Assembly (NCBI RefSeq): GCF_008831285.2
Contig: NC_045146.1
Coordinates: 1,054,001-1,118,000, forward strand
Reading direction: 5' to 3'
DNA from: Nymphaea colorata
Lineage: Eukaryota > Streptophyta > Magnoliopsida > Nymphaeales > Nymphaeaceae
Length of the DNA stretch: 64,000 nt
Shown: positions 12,304 to 23,036 of the stretch, piece after piece
Layout: each line of letters begins with the position of its first letter
Numbering within the stretch: the first letter of the stretch is position 1
Program-made: the position numbers and the translations under genes
Notes under the pieces: model-generated
Database searches by the model: none
The model's input: the letters and a program-made list of their open reading frames with translations, nothing else
Told to the model about the DNA's origin: nothing

Positions 12304-13220
12304 ATGCGTATTGAAGTGCTCCAACGGCGCTACAGTAGAAAGTTCCATTGTCATACGGGATTCCTTCCTTCTGAAGTTTAAGAGAGGAACTCTTAGGTGT
12401 AGTGGACGCCTTTGCATTTGTCATGTGAATGCGTCTAAGTATATTGAGTAAATAATTCCTTTGACTAAGGTAAATGCAATCATTTTGATAGTGGACCTCA
12501 ATTCCTAAAAAATATGATAGCCGACCGATATCTTTGTTAGAAAAATGTTGTTGAGCTCATGAATCACCTTTAATATTACCTCGTTAGATGGGCCTGTTAC
12601 TAGTATGTCATCGACATAAACAAGAACAAAGGCTTTGCATCCTTGAGAAATGAATAGAGATGGATTAGAGGTAGAGATATGAAAACCCAGGTGTTGAAGG
12701 AAGCTGCTAAGGCGCAAGTACCAGGAGACCGTATAAAGCCTTCACTAGACGACACACATGATTAGGGTGGGTGGGGTCGTCGTAACCTTGAACCGACAAC
12801 ATATAAACCTCTTCAGTTAGAAAGCCATTTAAGAAGGCATTATCAAAATCTAGCTGACGGATGTCCCATTTCAATTGAGGAGCTAAGGAGAGAAGCATGC
12901 GCACAGATGTGGGTTTAATGACCGGACCAAAAGTCTCATTAAAATCAACTCCAGCTTCTTGAAGATAACCTTTAGCCACAAGCCAAGCTTTATTTAGGAC
13001 GGTATTTGTGCTTGTAAACCCATTTGGATCCAATAACATGAAAATGATCCTTCCGAGGCACTAGTTCCCATGTTTGATTTTGCTGCAGGGTATGAAATTC
13101 GGTATCCATTGCTCTACGCCATTCTGCATATTGAGAGGCTTCTTTATAACTGACAGGTTCTTGGGTATGGATGATGGTCAGTGACTTGATAGTGACAAAA
13201 GTTTGGCTTTTAGGTGGCAT
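12304..13220 (-). pseudogene. Copia-1 reverse transcriptase segment
   Basis: Three minus-strand frame fragments cover the start and middle of RT: AEWRRAMDTEFHTLQQNQTW and GSKWVYKHKY (13220-12990), AWLVAKGYLQEAGVDFNETF and QLDFDNAFLNGFLTEEVYM (13039-12707), then LVYVDDILVTGPSNE with the YVDD catalytic motif (12717-12505), continuing to YFLGIEVHYQND and SAVGALQYA at the insertion point. A small deletion with a frameshift near 12715 removes the KQ-PRA segment after KALYGL. Catalytic residues survive but the frame is broken. Confidence 0.85.
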
Positions 13221-13263
13221 GTCATCGACAGGGTTACCATGGGATGTGTGTGAGAGGGTGCTA

Positions 13264-14545
13264 TCATGGAAGGTACAAAAGGTATGGAGTCATTGGATGG
13301 GGAAGGTGATGGATCGGTTGTCGGGGGGGGGGGGGGGGGGTGGGGGGGCAGTGAGACGTAGATGGTGGTGAGGGAGTTGAAGAAGTGATGGGTTCGTGAT
13401 GTTGGGATGTCGGTTCAGATGGACTAGAGGTACCGTTTGTGGAGTCTGATTGAATGGAAGTAAGTTGATTTGGACCTTGGTCGATGGTAGGATGGTGGTG
13501 GTTTAGGTTTATGAGGGAAAGTCTCCATAAATGAATATCGGCAGAGCTATGACTGTTGGCAGTTTCTAGTCCTTGGAAGCCAAATTTGCTTTCATCAAAG
13601 AAAACATGTCGACTGATATAATTCTCCTTTTCTTTTGGATCAAAGCACATATACCCCTTATGCTTGATACCATATCCAATGAGAACACATAACTTAGTTT
13701 TGAGGTTTAACTTGTGTCTGTTGTAATCTGTTAACACAGGATAACATGTAGAACCAATTATTCGAAAGAGAGAGTAGTCTAGTCTGGTCTATGTTTGAAT
13801 ATAATCTCATATGGGTTTGTTGGCTGCCATGTTTTCTGGGTAAGCGGTTTATGATGAAAACTGCTGTTTAGAAAAGCATCAACCTAAAAATGAGATGGCA
13901 TTTTAGACCAGTGAAACATGCAAAGTCTCATTTTCACAACATGCCTATGTTTCCTTTCAACTAACCCATTTTGTTATGGAAAATACCATGCAGGACTAGA
14001 AAACTTTCGAATTGAGTGTTGGTAAACTCTCTTCCATTATCTGATTGGAGAATTTTAATTTTCTCTTGTAACTGATTTTGAACAATAGATTTGAAATCAA
14101 CAAATCGTTTGAACACATCCAACTTATGCTTGGGAGGAAATAGCCAAACAAAACGAGAGTAGTCATCTACCAAAAGCATATAATAATTGAAATTTTCCCT
14201 TGACTCACATGGAGATGGACCCCAGACATCAACATGGAGGAGCTCTAGAGGACGAGTCGACTTGTGCAAAGCTGATTTGAACGGCAATTTGTGAGCTTTT
14301 CCAATAAGACATCCTTCACAAATTCCATCTTCTTTATTTGAAAGCTGAATAAAACCTTTAGAACAGAGAATTTCGATCAACCTTTGATTTGTATGTCCCA
14401 AGCGTTGGTGCCATATATCAGATGACGCAGGTCGTTGACCTTTGTCCGCCAATAGTGCTTGCTTATTTGATGGTTTGATCTCATACAATCCTGCCCGTGT
14501 TCTTGACCCCAATGCCAGTACTTTGCCTGTTTGAAGATTCTTCAC
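13264..14545 (-). pseudogene. Copia-1 integrase segment
   Basis: The minus strand reads the zinc-binding region IWHQRLGHTNQRLIEIL with C-x2-C (GICEGCLIGKAHKLPF), the core VDVWGPSPCESRENFNYY and LQSDNGREFTN, then a stop near 13961. After decayed sequence it resumes as LKTKLCVLIGYGIKHKGYMC and YISRHVFFDES (13737-13560). The linker to RT is proline-rich, encoded opposite a 20-base poly-G run near 13323. The third catalytic residue region lies in the broken stretch 13750-13960, so the integrase is dead. Confidence 0.8.
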
Positions 14546-14626
14546 ATGGAATCTAAAAGGAATGAACTCAAATGTACAATTGTTTTGTAAAGTGAATTGA
14601 CTTACAAACAGTAATTTTTTTGTAAT

Positions 14627-15766
14627 CTAGGGTGCATGAAGAACTCGACGAAGTTTAAAATCTCGACCATTAGATTGTATGACCATATTTCTGACATCAG
14701 AAATTGAAATAGAGGAACCATTGCCTACAATTATACCTTCGGCTCCCTGGTAGGTTTGTTTTTCGGTCATCTGATAATCATCCATAGTCACATGATTTGT
14801 GGCTCCAGTGTCTGGGTACCATGCTTTGTCTTTGGCTTCCTCAAGTGTCATGGCATGGGTACCATGCTTTGTCTTTGGCTTCCTCAAGTGTCATGGCAGA
14901 AAATGCTTTAGGAATTCCCAACAATCTCTTGCAGATTGACATTCGACAATTGATTTTGCTTTATTTTGACCTCCATTGTTGTTAGAATCAGCGTTGGAAG
15001 AATTGTTCAGTCGTCCTTGATATCGAAAGCGGCCTCCTCTTCTTCCACGATAATTAGCTCTACCTCGTCCCCTGTAAGTTATAAAAGCAACCTGAGTATT
15101 TTCAGATGTATAGGATACAGACCTTTTCGACTTGAGAATCTGAATTCTCTTTTCTTGGTTCAGCAACAAATCATATAGACCATTGAAAGTGAGCTTGTCA
15201 ATGGTGGTACTGGTAGTGACAAAAGTGACTAACCTTTCATACTCTTTGGGAAGCCCATTCAATGTAATTTGAACTAAATCTAGTATCGATATTGGATGTC
15301 AAACAACAGCAAGAGTATTGGCAAGAGATTTCACATAGCCTAAGTAAGAAACCATGTCACCACCATCTTTTTTTATAAAGTTCAATTACTTCTTTAGCAT
15401 CATGATACAGAAAGGAGTGTGCGTACCATAGGACCTTTCCAATTCGATCCAAGCTTCGTGGGCCGTTTCAACGTGAAGAATTTGTCCAAGAACTTGTTCG
15501 GAAACCGTCGCCATTATCCAGCTCAAAGCTAGCTGATCCGAGCGATGCCAAGATTATGCTGGATTTGCTTCAGTCCGGTTGTTGGCTGTTTTGATGTATT
15601 GCAAAGGGGCAGACATTGACCCATCTACGTATTTCATGAGTCCTTGGGAGCACATTACAGTTTGGATCTGACCTATCCAAAAGAGATAGTTGTCAGCTTG
15701 ATAGAAACCAAGCTGGAGGCAGCGTTCCATTGTGCAGTAGCAAGAGATGCCATGGATGAGTAACAA
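14627..15766 (-). pseudogene. Copia-1 gag and protease segment
   Basis: Gag N-terminal motif (ADNYLFWIGQIQTVMCSQG, 15700-15600), middle region NGLPKEYERLVTFVTTSTT and a GRGR-rich RNA-binding stretch (15262-14891), then protease YPDTGATNHVTMDD with an intact DTGA (14887-14627). The expected CCHC zinc knuckle is collapsed to VECQSARDC by a small deletion. A roughly 44-bp tandem duplication (14813-14900) repeats the spacer before the protease. Upstream, gag is frameshifted (15673-16020). Confidence 0.75.
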
Positions 15767-16469
15767 AAATGAGAGTGATTGGTTTTCAGCAGAGGGACGA
15801 CTGTTGATGTCATTGCTGGCGGCGCAACACGGTTCCTGCAGATGATGGTTGGGACAGAAGCAGGAAATCCCAAAACAAAAGAATGATGTCGAAATGAATC
15901 ACCCGTAGATGGTGGTGATGGTAGCAGGCCAAACAAAAACAGGGCAGAAATAGGTGATACTTCAAAAATTAAACGATTCTTTGAGGAATCACCAAAAATT
16001 CTGAAAATTTGTATGAACAAGCTCTAGACACCTGAAAATCTTATGAAATCCTGCTCGACAATTGCAGTGGCCGGATTTGATAACACCAGTGAGTTTTGCT
16101 ACCGTGGACAATTAACAGTAACAAAGAAAAAAAACAGAGTAGAACAGAAGGTCAGCTTACAGCGGACCTTCAAAAATTGAGTGCTTCCTCGAGAAATCTC
16201 AAAAAAATCTGGATTTTTCAGGAACAATCTCCTGACACCTGGAAATCAACTCCTTTTTTATGGTTGCAGTGGCCAAATATGATAACGCCGGTAGTTTTTG
16301 TCGTCGTGAACAGTAAGTGCTTTTCCTGTTCAGTGATATTTGACACAACTCCGGCAGGATTGGGGTGTTCACAACAATATGACAGATTTGGGCATAAATC
16401 AGACAAAAGCAAATGAAAATTGCACATAATGAAAAAGAGGAGCGAACGCAAGCACTCTTTACAGATATG

Positions 16470-16481
16470 GCTTTGATACCA
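16470..16481 (-). promoter_or_regulatory. Copia-1 primer-binding site
   Basis: The minus strand reads TGGTATCAAAGC, one base from the usual TGGTATCAGAGC complement of the initiator tRNA-Met 3' end. It lies 9 bases inside the right (5') LTR and fixes the element's orientation. Confidence 0.8.
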
Positions 16482-16490
16482 TATTAGGAT

Positions 16491-16671
16491 TGAAGCAAAC
16501 ATGAAGAAAGGCCTCACTTCCACACACTTGACCTGTGGGGTGAGCACCTATTTATATTGACACATGTTAACGTTACATTTTACAGTTGTCCATGGGAGAC
16601 GTTATAGCTAAAGATACACTTACTATATAAAACAACCATTGGATGATCTTCATGTAACTGCCGATTTAGCA
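16491..16671 (-). repeat. 5' LTR of Copia-1
   Basis: A 181-bp partner of 8257-8437. On the plus strand it begins TGAAGC and ends TTTAGCA, giving TG...CA termini. The primer-binding site is adjacent on the left. Confidence 0.85.
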
Positions 16672-16723
16672 TCCCTTTTCATCGGCCTACATGCGCATCC
16701 TCAGAGATGTCTTCCTTTTGTTG

Positions 16724-18107
16724 GTAAGTTTGAAATTACACCATGTAAATATATGTAAGTTTTTCAATGAGACTAAGGTTTAAGATATTTGTCAAAATTT
16801 TATTTAATATGGTTTGAACAACAAGTCATTAGGATAGCGCTTAATAGCCTCATATATTAGACTTGAGGCTGCATTAAAAGGTTTAAATTGTAAGATCCCC
16901 AATTCAAACAAACTAAGGATCATAATAGAGTGGAACTTAAATTCACACTGGAAGTAGATTTAAGGTTGGATTTTAGAGGGGAGAGAGGGTGGAGGAAGGA
17001 GAGGGTATTCGACTTAAATCCACATATGTGATATCCTGATGATCTCAAATCACCACGGCTTTCAGATCTGTTGTGAAACAAACACACTGTAAGTGTGCAT
17101 CTGAACACAAATCTTCGGATTTTGAATCCCTGGTAAACAATGCACCCCTTAAAAGAATTTTCTAAATTTTTCAAATTCAATTTCATCCAATTGAAATGAT
17201 AAAAATTCTACTTCGGAACACTGGATTAGTGATCTCAGTATAATATATGATAATAAAACTTAAAACATGTCATGCGCGACAAAGTAGTCAACAATATGGC
17301 GTGGCATATTGATATAGCTGCCGATGAAAGCAATTTAGATTCAGAAAAGAGACTCATTTTACTCTCTCTCAAATGTCAGAATCAAATCCCATTATTATGC
17401 AGACATCGGAATTTGACAACAGAATCTTCTGTTTTGCCTCTATTCTGCTTACATTCTGTAAAGTTTTTCATCATTTCTTATTATCCAAGTCTTTAACAAC
17501 CAATGCAACCACAAAATGTAAGTGATAAGAAGATTTCTGTAGCATTTAATTAAGAAAGTCATAGAAAAAGCTCTGTAATATAAGCTTCAAGCTTTGTAGT
17601 ATGTAACTCGGGCATGAATTGAGTCGAGCTAACTTATGGATCACTTGGCTTGATCTCCACTCGAGCTCTAGTGGAACTTGACAAGGCTCAAGCTTGATTA
17701 AGCAACCAAATCAAGTTTTGAACTCGACTCATTTAATCTCGAGAGATAGAGAGACTCATGCTGGCAGCTGGTTGTGGAGCAAAAATTTGACAAATTTTAT
17801 CCCAATTGTCCTAAACTCGACAATTTAGGGAATCAGTTATATGGCCGAGCTGAGTCGAGTTCTTGTAACTCGAACTCGACTCGATTGGTCTACCAGTCTT
17901 AATCGGTTGGTGAGGGTCAACAGGAAACAATATTGGGAGGAGAAAGTCTCCAATATTGAGAGGAAAAAATCTCTTGCTGTGTATTCACGCAAGAGAGCAA
18001 AGCATCTCTTTATAGAAAGAAGCCTACAACAAATAAGAAGATACGATGGGAAAAGAAAATAACAAAGTAGAGATCTTCACGGTTTCTATCGATATCCACA
18101 CTTTAGC
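16724..18107. other. Intron or intergenic DNA without recognised genes
   Basis: Follows the splice donor at 16724. AT-rich, with 'aagtgataagaagattt' sequence near 17520 that recurs near 42805, and 'ctcgagctcgact'-like words (17620-17880) that resemble 26440-26560. No coding motif was found. The left LTR of the next Copia element may begin somewhere in 17860-18107, but only its last 55 bases are recognisable. Confidence 0.5.
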
Positions 18108-18160
18108 TGATCCTTGCTGATCGTTGCTATATTGATCTTCTTTTGATCGTTGCAATTCTA

Positions 18161-19063
18161 TCACTCCCCCTCAAGTGGGGCGTACATGTTGTGACATCCC
18201 CACTTGCTGGTGGCTATCTTAAATTTCAGTTTGCTGACTCCTTTAGTCAAGGCGTCAGCAACTTGATCGGTGCCTTTAATGTAAGGAGTTCTAATTTCTC
18301 CAGATATGACTTTCTCTCTGTTGTAATGACAATCGATCTCAATATGTTTGGTTCTTTCATGAAATACAGGGTTTGTAGATATGTGCCTTGCAGCCATGTT
18401 GTCACAGAACATATCCATTGGCTTGGTAATACTAAAATCCATTTCTTCAACAAGGTTCTTAGTCCATGTGAGCTCACTGGCACCAGATGCCATTGCGTGG
18501 TATTCTGCTTCTGCACTAGACTTAGCCACCACTCTTTGTTTCTTGCTTTTCCAAGATACTAGATTTCCTTTGACAAAAACACAGTATCTTGTGGTAGATC
18601 TTCTGTCACGAATGTCACCTGCCCAATCAGCATCAGTAAAACCAACAATGTCAATGTTTTTGTTTCTTTTATACCAGAGTCTCTGCCCTGGAGTACCCTT
18701 CACATAATTGAGGATGCGATCAACTGCATTCATGTGAGATTCTCTTGGACTTTGCATATATCTGCTAATGACATTCACAACATAAGAAATGTCAGGATGA
18801 GTAACTGATAGATATATCAACTTACCCACAAGTCGTTGGAACCTTTCTTTTTCAACTTCAGGTTCATCGTCACAAGGTCCAATTTTGAGGTTTGGTTCAA
18901 TAGGAGTGTTTGTCGGTCGAGCATCTAACTTTCCAGTCTCTTTTAAAATATCTAATGCATAATTTCTCTGACATAGCATAATACCTTTGTATGATTGAGC
19001 AACTTCAATACCAAGAAAATATTTGAGTTTTCCCAAATCCTTTATGTCAAAGGTTTTCTTCAA
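18161..19063 (-). pseudogene. Copia-2 RT C-terminus and RNase H
   Basis: A continuous 300-codon minus-strand frame: FDIKDLGKLKYFLGIEVAQS, QRNYALDILKETG, LVGKLIYLSVTHPDISYVV, RNase H block FTDADWAGDIRDRRSTTRYC, SSAEAEYHAMASGASE, HERTKHIEIDCHYNREKV and the terminal DQVADALTKG. It ends in the polypurine tract. The domain looks well preserved, but it is separated from the rest of RT by a frameshift near 19070; YIDD lies just upstream (about 19110-19120) in another frame. Confidence 0.9.
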
Positions 19064-19289
19064 GTAGTCCTTTAGAATCTGAATACCTCTGTGTCATTTC
19101 CAGCCACAACTATGTCGTCTATGTAAACTAAGACCACACTGATGTTCTCTCCATATTTTTTGACAAATAAGCTATTGTCTGAGTGACACTTGTGGTACCC
19201 TGATTTTTAATGCCTGACTCAACTTTACGTACCAAGCTCTAGGAGATTGTTTTAAACCATATATGACTTTATTGAGTTTGCAGACTCTT

Positions 19290-19435
19290 CATTTCCTTTC
19301 ATCTGGGTGACTTGATGGTAATAACATATAAATTTCTTCATTGAGCTCTCCTTGTAAGAAGGCATTTCCTTTCATCTGGGTGACTTGATGGTAATAACAT
19401 ATAAATTTCTTCATTGAGCTCTCCTTGTAAGAAGG
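19290..19435. repeat. 73-bp tandem duplication inside Copia-2 RT
   Basis: Copies 19290-19362 and 19363-19435, each starting 'catttcctttcatctgggtg', are identical by eye. 73 is not a multiple of three, so the duplication itself shifts the RT frame: the minus-strand reading [16 protein letters not shown] is repeated out of frame. Confidence 0.9.
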
Positions 19436-19660
19436 CGTTTTTGACATCTACTTGATGTAGACTCCAATTCAAGTTGCAAGCAACAAAGAGCAATATTCTC
19501 AAGGTGTTCATCTTTGCGACGGGAGCAAATGTTTCTTCATAATCCAACCCTTTAGTATGTGTGAACCATTTAACCACTAGACGAGCCTTGTATCTTTCTA
19601 AGGATCCATCGCTTTTGTACTTTACTCTATAATGCCATTTGCACCCCACTATGTTTGTGT
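19338..19660 (-). pseudogene. Copia-2 RT N-terminal segment
   Basis: The minus strand reads [40 protein letters not shown] and [20 protein letters not shown], the fingers and palm start of Copia RT. It loses frame at the 73-bp duplication. Upstream toward 20000, further conserved pieces (HWRKAMDEELEALR-like) are broken by stops. Confidence 0.85.
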
Positions 19661-20006
19661 TCTTTGGTGCGATAACCTCCCATATTTTGTTTCACCTTAG
19701 AGCTTCAAGCTCTTCATCCATAGCCTTCCTCCAATGAGGATCTTCTTGAGCCTCTTGAAATGACTTAGGTTCTTGAATGTTATCAAGATTTCTAACAAAC
19801 TTTGCATGATTGTTAGAAATTTGATTGTAGGAAACATACTTGTTGATTGGGTAGGTTTCATAATCTACTAAGTGTGAAGGGGCACACCTAATTCTCTTTG
19901 ATTTTCTGAGAAGTGTTGAGTTGTTCTCTACATCTTTGATAGCAGTTGCAAGTTCTTGATCATTTGTGGGGCTTTCATTCTCAGCATGAATCTCATTATT
20001 GGCTCC

Positions 20007-20975
20007 CTATACATCAACTACAGTAATAAATAAGTCATCATAATCATGCAAAGTTGAGTTAGTGGGCTCCCCCTGACTTTGTCCATCCAGATTGACGTTA
20101 AAGTAAGGGAGAGATTCATTGAATTGCACATCATGGGAAATAAAAGTTTTTCTAGAGACAGGGTTGTAGCAAACGTACCCTTTACTTTTTATATCATAGC
20201 CCACAAAAATGCATTTAATAGATCGGAGACTTAACTTGTCTCTTTTTGATGGATGTTGCCACATATAAGCAACACATCCAAACACCCGAAGATGATCAAG
20301 CTTAGGTTGCGATCCCGTGAGACGCTTGATAGGACTATGGTAGTTCAACAATTTGCTCGGAGTCCTATTAATAACATAGCACGCTATAGAAATAGCATAT
20401 TTCCAATAATTTTTTGGTACATTCATCTAAAACAAGAAACTTCTTGCAACTTCGAGTAAATGTCTATTTTTCCTTTCAGATATACCATTTTGTTGAGGGG
20501 TATCTATACAAGACGTCTCATGTTTAATACCATGTTCACCAAGAAAAAATTTGAAATCATGATTTTTATAGTCAGTGCCATTGTCGGATCTAATATTTTT
20601 AATTTTCAGTCTATATTGAGTTTCAATCAATTTGTAAAAAGTTTTAAAGTGAGAGAGCACTTCGAACTTATTTTTCATAAAATAGACTCATGTAGTCCTA
20701 GAGAAATCATCAATAAAAAGCACATAGTAACGAAATCCATCCATAGAATCAATAGGCGCAGGGCCCCAAACGTCAGAGTGTATTAAATCAAATGGTTTTT
20801 GGCTAATGGAATCAGATAAAAAAAATTGAGGTCTAGTCATTCTAGCAAATTTGCATATTTCACACTCTCTATAATTGAAACAAAGATTAGGAAATAAATA
20901 ATCTAAAATTCTAGAAGATGGATGTCCCATCCTTTGGTGCCAGATTTCTCCATTGTTGGCATGATTTACGTTCAA
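20007..20975 (-). pseudogene. Copia-2 integrase, broken by stops
   Basis: Three minus-strand pieces: IWHQRMGHPSSRILDYLF with C-x2-C (CEICKFARMTR) and SDVWGPAPIDSMDGFRYYVL (20975-20688); IRSDNGTDYKNHDF and TPQQNGISERKNRHLLEVA (20678-20427); then INRTPSKLLNYHSPIKRL, FVGYDIKSKGYVCYNP and FISHDVQFNES (20426-20007). Both catalytic Asp and the Glu are present, but stops after FSRTT and ARSFLF split the domain. Confidence 0.85.
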
Positions 20976-21038
20976 TGCATGATTTATAGTTCTTATTTGA
21001 TAGAGTCCATTGAGGAGTTGCCCTTCACCAATCGTCTT

Positions 21039-22436
21039 CTAAGTCATCCGATCCTGAAAAATAACATTAGTAGCAGAAAATACTACATTGCAATTTAATT
21101 CCTTTGTAATTTTAGCAACTGATAAAAGATTGTTAGTGAGTTTAGGCATCACAAGCACATTGCTCAAGTAATTTTTGTTAAAAAAATATATTTTACCCAA
21201 TCCATTGACAGCTATGGGAGCCCCGTTGGCAGCAGCTACAGGACCAATATCTCTAGAATGACAATAGGAACTTAAGAGAGAGGATTTATTGGTCATGTGA
21301 TCTGTTGCTCCCAAGTCAACTATCCATTGTAAGTCTTGACCATCAATGTTATTAACAAAAGTAATAGCCATACCTGTTTTGATTGTACCTTTGTCCCCCG
21401 AGTTGGTTGCGATGCCGGCGGTCCTTTGGACTTGAAGTTCTTTAATCATTTCAGCCAATTTGTTCAAAGTGATCTGATTTTCCAATGAAGCCGTGGCATG
21501 ATTTGCTTGATTGAAGTTGTTCTTTCTTTTTTCTTGATTGCGAACAATGCTTCTAATGGAAGAATTCTGCCCTCTTTCAGGTTTCCCATGAAGGAACCAA
21601 CAGGAATCTCGAGAGTACCCATTCCTCTTGCAGTGAGTGCACTTAACTTTCCTAGAGTCCTCACGTTTGTATTTGAATGGCCTCTCACCGGTGGTTGAAT
21701 AAGCATTATTGCTTGTTGCAAAAGCCATTTTTTCTTCATTAGGTATTTCTTGACAACCGTCAGCAGCATTCCCATAGCCTCACTCCTAGACTCTTCACGC
21801 ATAAGCAAGGACAAAACTGATGCTAGAGATGGCAAATCATGGGCCATAAGTATTTGACTACATAGTTGTTCATAATCGTTAGGCAAACCGGCTAAAATTT
21901 CAAAGATGCGATCTTGTTCGCGTTGCCTTTTGACCTTAGTAAGGTCTATAGTCAGAGGTGCGTATATATCCATCTCATCCCATATTGCTTTAAATGTACC
22001 AAGATATTCACTAATAGATGACGTTCCTTTTCTTCAAGCAACCTTCCTTTTGTGCTAATTGATACATACGAGCAGTGTTGTACTGCTCTCCATAAAGGTC
22101 TTTGGCACCTTGCCAAACTTCTTCGGCGGTTTCTAAGAAGGTAAAACTCGCTACGATCTTAGGCTCCATAGAATTTATGAGCCAAGATGCTACAGTGTCG
22201 TTGGCAGACCTCCATTCCTTATATTTTGGATCATTAATGGCAGGTTTTTTTATACTACCATCAATATAATCTAACTTAGATTTTCCACTAAAAAATCGTG
22301 TAACTGCCTTAGACCATGGCAAATACTTGAAACCATCAAGCAAGGTATGAGTAATTTTGAGATTGGGGTTCATGAACGACAATCTTATGCATCGACCCAT
22401 TGCTGGTTTGTATGATGGTGGCTTCATCGTTGTCAT
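21039..22436 (-). pseudogene. Copia-2 gag and protease
   Basis: Gag starts at an ATG (22436): LDGFKYLPWSKAVTRFFSGK, AEEVWQGAKDLYGEQYNTAR; after a frameshift FEILAGLPNDYEQLCSQILM (21973-21464) and a zinc knuckle CTHCKRNGYSRDSCW with Tyr replacing the knuckle His. The protease reads WIVDLGATDHMTNKSSLL: the catalytic D[ST]GA is DLGA, so it should be inactive. LAKITKELNCNVVF-type sequence marks the protease C-terminal end. Frameshifts near 21730 and 22010 break the frame. Confidence 0.85.
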
Positions 22437-22525
22437 TCCTGGTTTCCCTTTCTTGCTCCATAATGACTCACTGCTTGAAGCTTGATGGTTTTTGCCTTAT
22501 ATGATCTTATTACGCTCTGATACCA

Positions 22526-22824
22526 TGATAGACTGAGATAATGATTAGAAAAGAAGTTGGTGGAGAGAAAAAGTGGCACACGATTTACGTGGTTCAGCCT
22601 TGCAGCCTACATCCACGAGCAAGAGAGACCAATATTCTGATATTATTGTTGTCAGCCGATACATTTGTTTATGTATTTATACATCAAGAGAATATTGAAA
22701 AAGGAAGGGAATTTTGAGAAATTTCCATAAACAATGTATTCGTTAATTGATGACCGTTGCCCAGCTTTCTTTCCTTGCTGATCGTTGCCATATTGATCTC
22801 CTTTTGGTCGTTGCAATTCTATCA
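22526..22824 (-). repeat. 5' LTR of Copia-2
   Basis: 299 bp with TGATAG...CTATCA inverted termini, directly abutting the primer-binding site at 22514-22525 (minus strand TGGTATCAGAGC). It contains 'gtggttcagccttgcagcct', a word type common in Copia LTRs near the transcript start. Confidence 0.85.
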
Positions 22825-22963
22825 GCAATGAAGATGAGATGTGTAGACCATGATTGATGGTGCCAATTTTTTTTCATTAAGACTGAAAGATATAGTGCAA
22901 TCACTCAATTGACTGAAGTGGCTTCAATTAAGCATGTAGAGCACTTATTGAATCTAATTACAG

Positions 22964-23036
22964 GACTGTAGACAGAAAGAGGAAGATGAACTTGACTGTC
23001 GATGCCCAGCATCAACTGGAACGCATCGCTGCCATG
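22964..23036 (+). other. Exon-like block, possibly of the gene at 7182-16723
   Basis: Bounded by 'aatctaattacag' and 'atg|gtaaatatgg'. After one carried-in base it reads 24 open codons including KMNLTVDAQHQLERIAAM. Its phase does not follow directly from the exon ending at 16723, so a missing exon would be needed. Family unknown. Confidence 0.3.

Larger units (their letters stand above)
8257..16671 (-). mobile_element. Ty1/copia LTR retrotransposon (Copia-1), interrupted and decayed
   Basis: Bounded by two 181-bp direct repeats, 8257-8437 and 16491-16671, that differ at roughly a dozen or more positions by eye. The sense strand is minus: a primer-binding site complementary to initiator tRNA-Met lies at 16470-16481 next to the right LTR, and gag, protease, integrase, RT and RNase H follow leftwards. 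Frameshifts and stops break the polyprotein in several places, and a 3.1-kb solo LTR sits inside RT (9170-12303). The flanks gccat (8252-8256) and tccct (16672-16676) could be a decayed 5-bp target duplication. It cannot be autonomous. Confidence 0.85.
7182..16723 (+). pseudogene. Host gene segment of unknown family, one exon split by a Copia element
   Basis: Four exon-like blocks fit in phase. 7182-7234 follows 'gctcag' and contains HNDALTNTALYLSDR. 7300-7373 follows 'tgttcag' and reads PIDMGVAICSRYF and GQKCEGFG. 8115-8160 follows 'cttcag' and reads FPNNSESALELITKL. The fourth runs 8244-8256 and resumes at 16677-16723 (SAYMRILRDVFLLL), ending at a 'gtaagt' donor. Its two parts give exactly 20 open codons when the 8257-16671 element and one copy of its degenerate target duplication are disregarded. 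Donors and acceptors are GT/AG and no stop falls inside any block. I do not recognise the protein; hydrophobic leucine-rich stretches suggest a helical fold. As it stands the exon is broken, so this copy should not make its normal product. It could be a decayed duplicate. Confidence 0.5.
18108..22824 (-). mobile_element. Ty1/copia LTR retrotransposon (Copia-2), decayed, with non-matching LTRs
   Basis: A minus-strand element with a clear 5' LTR (22526-22824, TGATAG...CTATCA), primer-binding site (22514-22525), gag, protease, integrase, RT, RNase H, and a classic polypurine tract (plus strand 'ctccccctcaagtgggg', 18164-18180) abutting the 3' LTR end at 18163. Several frameshifts and stops break the polyprotein. 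The two LTRs match only over about 55 bases next to CTATCA and are otherwise dissimilar. The left boundary is therefore uncertain and the true element may extend to about 17865. Confidence 0.8.
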
